Below are positions 55,276 through 64,000 of a DNA stretch of 64,000 nt, in pieces. Made by a program: the position numbers and the translations under genes. The notes beneath the pieces were generated by a model. That model was not told the DNA's origin, made no database searches, and saw only the letters and a program-made list of their open reading frames with translations. Position 1 is the stretch's first letter. Every line of letters starts with the position of its first letter. The stretch spans positions 32,920,326 to 32,984,325 of the forward strand of contig OY821791.1 of the NCBI GenBank assembly GCA_963682175.1. The letters run 5' to 3'. Source of the DNA: Triglochin maritima (lineage: Eukaryota > Streptophyta > Magnoliopsida > Alismatales > Juncaginaceae).

Positions 55276-58200
55276 ATCTAAACTAGTGTTTACGTAGGCG
55301 GTCCCCTAGGCGATAGGCTATCAATTTTTTGATTTTTATTTATTTTGTTTTTCAAAAATTACAAGTTTGCCACTACCCCCCAAATCCTATATAAACCCCT
55401 CCAAACCTCTTCATTTTTCACACATCTCTCATTCTCTTCTTCTTCATAATTCTATTCTAATCATCAAGTTTCCTAATCATCAAGTTTTCGCGATTAAGTC
55501 TCTAGTCTGGTGCTTAGTTTTGAAGTTGGAAAGTGAAGTCTCCGATCCGGTTCTTCATTCTTCAACCGCCAAAATCAAGTGCACTCTTTCTAACTTCTCT
55601 TTAGAATTAAATTAATTAGTATTTATTTTCATATTAGTCTAAATTTTATATTAGTCTAGTTTTAAGATATGACCTACGTACCCGACACTAGTCTCCCCAT
55701 GCATCACGAGAGTTACGATGACCTAAGACCTACCCGTACAAATGACTCCGGTTGGAATACTGTCTATTACATTAGTGCTAATGATAAAAACTGCATTGTC
55801 TATGAGTTATGTGGTAAGGAAACTAGATGTGGTATAGTCTGTCACAAACAACATCTTGCACACACACCCGGTAGCAATGCTAGACCTTGTGATAAAGTTC
55901 TTGACTCTGTTAAACAAGACATAACTGCATACATGATTAGAAATAGCAGGACATTACAAAACGAAAATGTATGTCTTGATGATTATGTAGACAGAGAAAA
56001 CATAGAATTTGATCTGGAAACTGGGTCGGGTTCCGGTTCTGTTCGGACCCCAACCTCCCGTCCTCGCCCCGTTCCTGGTCGATAAAGACAAAAAACAACG
56101 TTTGTGGGGACAATTTTGCGGACGTGGGAAGGACGTGGTTTCCGGCGCCCAACAAATAACCATCGAAAGAACCTTTAAAAAAGAAGATAGGAAAACAATT
56201 AATCAAAAATGGTCTAGGCTTTTCTATAGATGTGGTATATCATTCAACACTGTAAGGACGCCTGAGTGGAAGGAAGCAATATCCGCTACTTGTACTTACG
56301 GACCCGGACTTAAACCCATGACGTATCATGAAGTTAGTGACTCGTGCCTTAAACAGGAAATTGACTACACTAGAGGTATACTAGAGTCGTACATACAAGA
56401 TTGGACAACATACGGGTGCACGTTGATGACAGATGGTTGGACTGATAGGTCCGGTAGGAATATAATCAATTTTCTAGTAAATTGTCCAACAGGTACCATG
56501 TTCATTAGGTCTGTAGATGCTTCCGGTCACTCTCACACCGCAGACTACCTGTACAAGCTGATGGACAAGGTAGTTGGCAAGATTGGCGAAGAACACGTTG
56601 TTCAGGTGGTCACCGACAACGCCGCCGCGTACGTACTTGCTGGTAGGAAGTTGCAGCAAAAAAGAAGGAGATTGTTTTGGACTCCCTGTGCAGCGCATTG
56701 CATCGATCTCATCTTGGAGGATATTGGCAAGTTGTTTTTGAAGACTATTGCTTTAGCTCGTAAGATCGTCAAACATTTCAACAGCTTTGTCATGTTGTTG
56801 AAGAGGATGTGAATTGCCATTGAAGGGAACCTGCTATGCCCTACTGTCACGAGATTTGTCACCGCTTTTCTGACTTTGCAAAGGTTGTTTCTGAAGAAAG
56901 ACAGACTCCGAGCCTTTGTTGTTTCCCCGGAGTACAACAATCCTAATGCAAGTTGGATAAAGATCAAGAAAAAGAAGGAGATCTCTACTGAAGTTGTCGA
57001 GACCATTCTACAAAGTGGTTTTTGGACCAACGTCGTGAAGGCACTAAAGGCCTCACAACCTATGGTCCAGGTTCTTAGACTTGTTGACGACGATGAGAAA
57101 CCACCGATGGGATATCTGTATGACGCAATGGAGAAAGCCAAAGAACAAATCATGAGGAACTTTGACGGAAACCCGAGGTTGTACAAGCAAGTCATCGACC
57201 TCATCGACACCAGGTGGGGTCCAGGGAAGATGATGTCCTCACTGCTACACTCAGTTGGTTTCTTACTCAACCCTGGTACATTCTTCTCCGTCCCACCTCA
57301 GGATCGAAATGTAGTTTTGCCTGGATTCATAGATGTCATAGAGCGGCTCGTCCTCACTCCTGCAGAACAAGACAAGATTTGCGGTCTACTTGATCGTTAC
57401 AAGAACTCCCTCGGAATATTCTCGAGGGATATGGTCGTCAGACAAAGGACGGAAATAAGACCTATAGATTGGTGGCAATCTTATGACGCAGACATGGGAG
57501 AGACCGCATTACAGAGGTTGGCCCTAAGGGTGTTGGGATTGACATGCTCGACATCAGGTTGTGAGAGGAATTGGAGTGTCTTCGAGCAGTTGCACTCAAC
57601 GAGAAGGAACATGTTGGTTGTGGAGAAGATGAATGACTTGGTGTATGTGAACTACAACCAAAAGTTAAGGCAAAGGTTTCAGCAAAAGATGGAGAAGTCC
57701 GGATTTTATGACCCCATCAGTGTGGACTACGATCTCTTCAACGAGCATCCATGGTTGGTAGAAACTGAAGATCCGGTCTTCGCTGGAGAGCAGCTTACAT
57801 GGGCCGATGCCGAGGAAGCAGCTTTAGGACACTCTTCTTCACGGAGACGCTTTGCTCGATCCACGTCATCTGACGTGCGGTGTTCCACTACATCTGACGC
57901 GCCATTATTAGGTGTTGGCATGGATGATGTCATCGTTCACATTAGTTCTAGAGATCCAGGTACATCGAGTTCTCAACAACCGATGGACATCGACGAGCAA
58001 TATGTCCAATCCGACAATGAAGAAACTGAAGAAGATGATGTCTACGTCGACAATCCGAACGAGAACCACTCTGACGACTTTAATGGTGGTGGAGGATATG
58101 ATATGGTTCCCAATTGGACATTAGATCAATGTGTCCAATGGAATTAATTAGTTAGCTTGTAATTCTAATTTCTCTCTTAATATGCTATTGTATGAACTCT

Positions 58201-58516
58201 GAGTTACCTTTGTAATCGTACTACTAAGCAATAAATTGTATACCTAAGTATTTAGGTGGGTAGAGGGGGTGCCTAGTGAGACCTTGGTCGAGGAACTAGG
58301 TATTTTTTGAAGCCCTAAACATGTATGGTATTTTTAGATCATATTTGTACATTTTTTCCTATTTTTCCTGATTTTTCCTGCTTTTTTAACTATTTTATCA
58401 AATTTAATTGATTAAAAAATAAATAAATAATGACCGCCCAGACTTGGGCGGTCGCACAATCGCCCATGCGACGGGACACCCGTTCGCCTAGGCGGTGCGT
58501 GAACACTGATCTAAAC
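55276..58516 (+). mobile_element. hAT transposon (3225 bp at 55284-58508) with 8-bp duplications
   Basis: ATCTAAAC occurs at 55276-55283 and 58509-58516. The element begins TAGTGTTTACG and ends CGTGAACACTG, so the termini are imperfect inverted repeats of the CAGTGTT type (the leftmost base is T instead of C). Subterminal TAGGCG words occur near both ends. The interior codes for a BED/DUF659/hAT-dimerisation transposase. It is long enough to be a former autonomous element. Confidence 0.95.
55669..58147 (+). pseudogene. hAT transposase, nearly complete but frameshifted with one stop
   Basis: The transposase would excise and insert the element by a DDE mechanism. A BED-type zinc-finger region lies at residues about 38-75 of the first frame (IVYELCGKETRCGIVCHKQH), but the first expected Cys appears as Tyr. 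After a frame change between about 56010 and 56085 the DUF659 catalytic region follows (YGCTLMTDGWTDRSGRN, VVTDNAAAYVLAGR, TPCAAHCIDLILEDIG) and ends at TGA 56810-56812. In the same frame the protein continues (CPTVTRFVTAFLTLQRL) to the C-terminal hAT dimerisation domain (SCERNWSVF-type: TSGCERNWSVFEQLHSTRR, MNDLVYVNYN) and an acidic tail. The frame change could be an intron, but no convincing splice pair was verified. Confidence 0.88.
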
Positions 58517-58654
58517 CAATATCTATTTATTCATGGCTCCACACAAGTTAAATTTCTTATAATGTAATATCTTAATTATTTCTTAACATGTGGTATATTA
58601 ATCAATTAATTAGATAATAACCCCTCAAATATAATGTGTCAGGATATTTTTTTG
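58509..58654. other. short spacer between hAT and LINE
   Basis: AT-rich, nothing recognised. Confidence 0.4.
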
Positions 58655-59282
58655 TACAACAACAACAAAGTCTTTAATCCCAAACTAATTGAGGTAGGCT
58701 AGAAATGAAACTCTAAGAAATCATGGTTCAGGCACGTAAATCGTCTTCTTCCACGTGTTTCTATCCAATGCAAATCCCGAGGCACATTCCAATCTTTTAG
58801 ATCTCTTTTGACCACTTCCTCCCAAGTCAATCGTGGTCTACCTCTTCCTCTTTTTGTGTCTTCGATCCGATTCAATACTCTTCTTCTTATAGGTGTCTCC
58901 GAAGGTCTTCTTTGTACATGTCCAAATCATCTCAGTCTGTGTTGTATAATTTTCTCTTCCATTTGAGCAACCACAACTCTCTTAAGAATGTCTTTATTTC
59001 TAATCTGATCCATTCGCGTATGGTCACACATCCACCTCAACATCCTCATATTAGATACACTCATCTTTTGTGTATGTTGTCTTTAAGTGGCCCAACATTC
59101 CGCACCATGTAGCATTGCAGGTCCTATTGCGGTTCTATAAAAAAATTCCTTTTAACTTAAGTGGAATTTTCTTGTCACATAAGACACCTGAGGCTTGTCT
59201 CCATTTCATCCATCATGCTCTAATCCTATGGTTAACATCTTCATCGATCTCCCCATCTTTTGAAAGTATTGATCCAAGATAT

Positions 59283-60231
59283 CTAAAAAATATCTTTTCT
59301 ACGCACCACTTGCTCATCTAATATAATCTTCTCTTCCTCGGTATTAACGGTACTGAAACAACACTTCATATATTCAGTTTTAGATATACTTAGTTTAAAA
59401 CCTTTTGTTTCTAATGTATTTCTCCACAACTCTAGTTTTCTCTCCACACCTACCCTATTCTCATCAATTAATATTACATCATCCTCAAATATCGTACACC
59501 ATGGAACCTCACATTGTATGTCTTTTGTCACACCATCCATTACTAAAGCAAAGAGATATGAACTTACAGCTGAACCCTGATGAAATCCAATCTTAATCGG
59601 AAAAGCTTTAGTCACACCATCACAAATTCCAATGCTAGTTTCAACTCCTTCGTACATATCTTTAATTAAATTCACATATTTTGTTGATACATTCTTCTTC
59701 TCTAGGGCCCACCACATAACATTTTTTGGAATTCTATCATCATGCCTTTTCTAAATCAATAAAAACAATGTGTAAATCTTTCTTTTGTTCTCTCTACCTC
59801 TCCATAAGTTGTCTAATAAGAAATATGACATCTATCGTTGACCTTCTAGGCATGAAACCAAATTGATTATCTCTAACACTTGTCTCTTTTCTTAGACGGT
59901 GCTCAATTACTCTTTCCCACAATTTCATAGTATGACACATGAGCTTGATACCTCTATAGTTAGTGCAACTTTGAATATCTCATTTATTCTTGTAAATTGG
60001 CACCAAAGTACTCCTCCACTCATTTGGTATTTTATTTTTCTCACAGATACTACTAAACAATTTAGTTAACCACGTTACTGCTTTATCCCCAAGACATTTC
60101 CACACCTCAATCGGGATGTCGTCTGGTCCTAAAGCCTTACCAACTTTCATCTTTTTTAAGGCTTCCTTAACCTCAACCTCTCTTATCCTCCGTAGAAATC
60201 GTCTATTAGATTCCTCAATTGTATCATCCAC
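59283..60231 (-). pseudogene. LINE reverse transcriptase
   Basis: Two open pieces: KMKVGKALGPDDIPIEVWK and EWRSTLVPIYKNK (59980-60231), then MWWALEKKNVSTKYVNLIKD, GFHQGSAVSSYLFALVMD and FEDDVILIDE (59283-59717). The second corresponds to the RT palm with the catalytic Asp pair; the usual FADD is FEDD here. The region between the pieces is out of frame (around 59720-59980). Confidence 0.85.
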
Positions 60232-60285
60232 TTCAAAAGTGTCGCTGTCATCTTCTCCATTAAAAAACTTATCAAAATACCCTCT

Positions 60286-60645
60286 CTACCTTTCCTTGAT
60301 ATCCTCCGCCTTGACTAAAATGTTATTATTATCATCTTTAATGTATTTAACTTGATTAAGATCTCTAGTTTTCTTCTCTATTATTTTAGCCAACTTATAT
60401 ATTCCAACATCTCCCTCATTTGATCCCAACTTTTGGTATAAATTCTCATAAACAACCCATCTAGCCTCTCTTACTACTTTCTTAGCTTTTTTATTAGCCA
60501 ACCTATACTCTTCTAAGTTAGTTTTATTTTTATCTTTAAACCACATCTTATAACATTTTTTCTTAGTTTTAATTGCCTGTTGTACATCATCATTCCACCA
60601 CAACGTGTCTCTCGAATCTAGTCTACCTCCTCTACTCTCCCCCAC
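60286..60645 (-). pseudogene. LINE linker between endonuclease and RT
   Basis: SRDTLWWNDDVQQAIKTKK, then KKAKKVVREARWVVYENLYQ and KLAKIIEKKTRDLNQVKYIK, matches the conserved linker of RTE-type LINE proteins. Confidence 0.75.
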
Positions 60646-60708
60646 AAACTTCTTTAGCCACTCGTCAAATGTAAGATGACATACCCTCTCACCTACTATT
60701 AGCGTCTC

Positions 60709-61700
60709 CTACCAAGGTCCATCTGCCATAAGTCTATCCCTAAATCTAATACATTTTTCTCCTTTAAGATTCCACCACTTAATCTTCACATCTTTATTAC
60801 ACTCATTTCGTACCACACCAATACGAAAGCGAAAATTCACTACTACCAATTTATGTTGAGTCACCACACTCTCTCCAGATATTACCTTACAATCTATACA
60901 AGATCCTCGGTCCTCTTTTCGAGTAAGCACAAAAACAATTTGACTCCGATGTTGACCACTACAAAATGTGACTAAATGAGATTCTTCTTTCCTAAAGAAA
61001 GTATTTGCTACCATGAGGTCATATGCTACAGCGAAATTCAGAAAATATTCTCCTTCTTGGTTCCTAACACCAAATCCAAACTCTCCATGGATATGTTCAA
61101 ACCCTTCGCTATCTTTACCAACATGGCCGTTAAAATCTCCTCTAATACATAGTTTCTCACTACTAGGAATCTCTCTCACCATAATGTCAAGGTCCTCCCA
61201 AAACTGTTTCTTCACTATTTTGCTCAAACCTACTTGTGGGGCATAGGCGCTAATGACATTCAAAATCAGTTTTCCAACAACTAACTTAATCAAAATTATT
61301 CGATCTCCTTGCCTTTTAACCTCTACCACCTCATCTCTTAGGTTGTTATCTACTAAGATTCCTACTCCATTTTTGTTTCTATATTTTCCACTATACCATA
61401 ACTTAAACCCTGTATTTTCAACTTCTTTAGCTTTTTCACCTACTCATTTGGTCTCCTGAACACAAAGAATATTGACTTTTCTCATGTTGATCAATTCACG
61501 AACTCTCTCAACTTCCCTGTTAAATATCCAGCATTCCAACTACCTATTTGTATCCTACTATCCTCAACTAGCTTCATTACCCCTCGCACCCGTTGAGTTA
61601 AGTACGAGGACCCTAACTCCTTGTGCACTACATCCGGGCGTTGATGCAGTGTGCTACTAAGGTGGTGGCGTCCCTCGACTAGCTTCCTTATCGCTCGCAC
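60709..61700 (-). pseudogene. LINE apurinic-type endonuclease domain
   Basis: Two frame pieces (61491-61700 and 60709-61329) give RIQIGSWNAGYLTGKLREF, GDRIILIKLVVGKLILNVIS, AYAPQVG, CIRGDFNGHVG and VANTFFRK, the ordered motifs of the exonuclease-endonuclease-phosphatase domain that nicks target DNA. The pieces are in different frames; at least one indel lies between. Confidence 0.85.
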
Positions 61701-61790
61701 CCGTCAAGAATGATGCGTAGACCCTTGCTCACTTTGAATCACTACATCCGGGGCCCGATGTAGCGCGTCGCTAAGAGGGTGATGCCCCAA

Positions 61791-61943
61791 ACACGATTCT
61801 CTTTTAAGTTTCAAATATTTCCAAAAAAATATCTCGAAATCTGAAAACTTCATCTTGAAGACATCTCCCACGAGATACAACTATCGAGTACACAATTGTT
61901 TGAAACAAAAACAAAAAAACACAACTAACCATCCTGTCACTTC
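61791..61943. other. spacer between LINE and solo LTR
   Basis: AT-rich, nothing recognised. Confidence 0.4.
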
Positions 61944-63639
61944 TAAGGTGATTTGTAGCATATCATATGACTCATTCATGTTATATATCATTTTGTTTCA
62001 CCTTATATTTGCGTTACTCGGGTATTTATTTCATACATTTCAGGGTTTAGGTAATAATGAAGAGAAAGGAAGCGAAAATGACCTAAATGCAAGAAGAAAT
62101 GACTGATTTTAAAGTCTTTTGAACCTATTTGTAATGCTCCATGACTGGATTGCAAGTCATGAAGGACCTAAGTGAAAACCTGGAGGGACATGATCGTAAA
62201 CAAAATATGTTGGTTACAAAAGTCCATAATCTCATGAACTTGAGGAGTAATTCAACAATTAAGACCAAACGAGCTCGAACGAGCGTCTCCGGGTTCACCA
62301 TGCGTGCTAAATTGATACCTTTAAGTTGCAGGAGAAATTTAGGGCCGATCCGACCCAAATGATCCGTTACTGGTGGATCCGATCGGTTGGTTTGCACTCA
62401 AATTTCTCTAGTGGGTCAGGTTGTCAGGTCAAAGCACTCCGGAACATCTAGATCTGATTTTCAATCGTCTGATTGCGTCCAGATTAATCCAATCCTTCTA
62501 ATCTTCTATAAATACACTTGTAATTCATCTTCCTCTCTTCTTCTTTCCTCTCCTCCTTAGGTTAATTTTATTTCTTATTTAGTAGAGTAGTTGAGGAGAT
62601 GAGAAGAACACTTGTAATCTTTCTTCTTCGTTAATCAAAGTTGTAGTTGTTAATGTTTACTTCTTGTTTTAATTAGATCTAGTCTTCTTTACTTTTTATG
62701 TATTTTTTATGTTGTTTCTTTTGCTCACATGGTAATTAATGAGTAGCTCATCCCCATTGGGGGTGGAGGATGATGTGAAGTGTTGATGTTAGATTTAGTG
62801 TGTGTTTTAATCTTGATCTTGGAGCTTCACATGATTCCCATAGTTATTTTGATGGTTTCTCACTCTTACTTTTGATGTGAAATGATCTTAAATGATGTTC
62901 AGCCCATGTTTTGGTTAGTGGGCCTACTTCATGGGAAATAATAATGTGATGATAAGATTGGTGTGAGTAAAAAGATAATGATTATATGTGGGAGTATGTG
63001 CTATTTTTTGACATTATCTTAATTAATGTCTTGTATGTTTTAATGATAATGTTAAATCTTAATTCACGTGGAGACATAGTTGAAGTTTTTGTCATTATGG
63101 ATTCTATGTTATGCATGTCATGAGCTAGGGCTGAGCATCGGTCCGGTCTGGTCCGGACCGGAAAAAAAAATTAGGTCCGGACCGAAAACCGGACCGGACC
63201 GGAAAAAATTCGGATAGGCGGACCGAAGACCGGACCGGACCGGTTCGGTCCGGTCCGGTCCAAAAATCCGATTTTTTACCTTAAATTTTAAAAAAAAAAT
63301 TGGACCGGACCGGATTTTTTCAAAAATTTCCGGACCGAACCCGGACCGACCGGTCCGGTCCGGTTGACCGGTTTGACCCGGTCAATGCACATCCCTATCA
63401 TGAGCACTTAATTGTATATACACACAAACTTATATATCTACACTTTTGCATGCATTCTTCACCTCCTATAAGACTAGTTATATTAGTTTTTGTTGATTGG
63501 CGTTGCATTTGTTATTTAATTTAGATACTCTCAATCTCCTTTTTTCCCCACTCGAGTATGGTCGTCGTCGACCCGGTCCTGTCACCGCTCCAACGTGGTT
63601 GTGTATTTACGATTTTGATCTTTAATTTTCAACATAAGG
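61944..63639 (+). mobile_element. Athila-related solo LTR with TAAGG duplications, carrying a MITE
   Basis: TAAGG occurs at 61944-61948 and 63635-63639. The LTR (61949-63634) starts TGATTTGTAGC and ends ATTTTCAACA. It is diverged but collinear with 17609-19183: AAGGACCTAA phrases, CTATAAATAC TATA box near 62511, CTCATCCCCATTGGGGGTGGA, the GTCTTGTATGTTTTAATGAT phrase and the final ...CACCGCT(C/T)CAACG(T/C)GG(T/C)(T/C)GTG. No internal sequence adjoins it. Confidence 0.85.
63118..63405. mobile_element. CCGG-rich hAT MITE (272 bp at 63126-63397) with 8-bp duplication
   Basis: TCATGAGC occurs at 63118-63125 and 63398-63405. The ends are TAGGGCTGAGCATCGG and (opposite strand) TAGGGATGTGCATTG. The interior is dominated by CCGGTCCGG and GGACCGGACC words in both orientations, so it can fold extensively. 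It has no coding capacity. It interrupts the solo LTR. Confidence 0.93.
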
Positions 63640-63941
63640 TAAGATCTTACTAGTTGAGTATTTTATTAAGACTTTATTTCCTAACATTAAAATCATTCCA
63701 ACGATATACATTAGTCCAAAAACACATTCGGCAGCATGAGTCCTCTTTTATTTTATTTTTGAGGGTAAAGTAAAGTCCTTCATTATTATAATTATTATTA
63801 TATTGAATAAGAAGATAAGATACTTTACCTGCATGAATTGAATAGTACAAGGGTATGGATGCAAAAAACCACAACAATAAACGGAAAAAAAACAGTCATC
63901 AAAGTCCCACTACTCTGTTTCTGTTCGGATCGCCGGCGACG
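63640..63941. other. sequence upstream of a possible gene start
   Basis: AT-rich; no clear TATA box could be assigned. Confidence 0.35.
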
Positions 63942-63977
63942 ATGGCCGGAAAGGCCTGGATTTTCGTTTCAGTGACG
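63942..63977 (+). CDS. possible first exon of a host gene at the window edge
   Basis: ATGGCC in good plant initiation context (GACGATGGCC) opens MAGKAWIFVSVT, and a GTGTGT donor-like site follows at 63978 before a stop. Sequence is markedly GC-richer than the preceding kilobase. The product cannot be named and the exon assignment is tentative. Confidence 0.3.
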
Positions 63978-64000
63978 GTGTGTTAGCTCCCGATGGATCC

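Larger units (their letters stand above)
58655..61790 (-). mobile_element. RTE-clade LINE (non-LTR retrotransposon), decayed
   Basis: On the minus strand the order is endonuclease then reverse transcriptase, and the 3' end at about 58655 is a TTG trinucleotide tail (TTGTTGTTGTAC) rather than poly(A), as in plant RTE elements. Several stops and frameshifts interrupt the frame. The 5' limit near 61790 is approximate. Confidence 0.85.

Overview
This window is plant nuclear DNA, almost certainly from a flowering plant and probably a eudicot; no species can be named from it. It is an intergenic, transposon-dominated region. The plant signals are chromovirus, Athila and copia LTR retrotransposons with primer-binding sites for plant initiator-Met or Asp tRNA, plant hAT and CACTA transposons, a plant RTE-type LINE, and an AT-rich background. 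No complete host gene is visible. There are only a few exon-like scraps and, at the right edge, what may be the first exon of a gene.

Layout. 1-4.5 kb: minus-strand Ty3 chromovirus A (5' LTR, gag-pol with two large internal deletions, a frameshift and a stop). 5.3-6.2 kb: solo LTR rich in CGGTCGACCG palindromes. 6.2-21.2 kb: a minus-strand Ty1/copia element, truncated at its 3' side and split by a 12-kb plus-strand Athila element (7186-19183, target duplication CATAG). The Athila element carries an uninterrupted 1875-codon gag-pol frame. 21.2-26.0 kb: AT-rich host sequence with a small two-helix membrane-protein-like ORF and a hairpin repeat. 26.0-35.3 kb: complete chromovirus B (minus strand, target duplication ATGAC, about 1% LTR divergence by hand count), with gag-pol interrupted by one stop codon, inserted into an exon-like acidic sequence. 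35.3-38.6 kb: host sequence with a tRNA-like/SINE-like box. 38.6-40.8 kb: decayed CACTA transposase carrying a 611-bp hAT MITE with a perfect 8-bp target duplication. 40.8-46.5 kb: a chromovirus that is a chimera of two families (different LTRs at its two ends). 46.9-52.5 kb: copia element D with near-identical LTRs but a wrecked interior. 55.3-58.5 kb: a 3.2-kb hAT transposon with 8-bp target duplications and a nearly complete transposase. 58.65-61.8 kb: RTE LINE (minus). 61.9-63.6 kb: Athila-related solo LTR (target duplication TAAGG) containing a 272-bp CCGG-rich hAT MITE. 63.9 kb: possible host gene start.

The most interesting observation is that the young Athila element appears to have enlarged its LTR. 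Its LTR starts just after a polypurine tract close to the pol end, and contains a second near-copy of that tract followed by what looks like the ancestral LTR start. The independent solo LTR at 61949 begins at the corresponding point. Other signals: dense CGGTCGACCG palindrome arrays shared by unrelated LTRs, an snRNA-type USE plus TATA arrangement in the Athila LTR, a paired CCGCCAATTGGCGG palindrome present in LTR and leader, a hairpin filler at an LTR deletion, stop codons that look like CHG-methylation decay, and the contrast between identical LTRs and a dead interior in copia D. I found no defence system, CRISPR array, rRNA or intact tRNA gene. All percentages and counts were made by eye.
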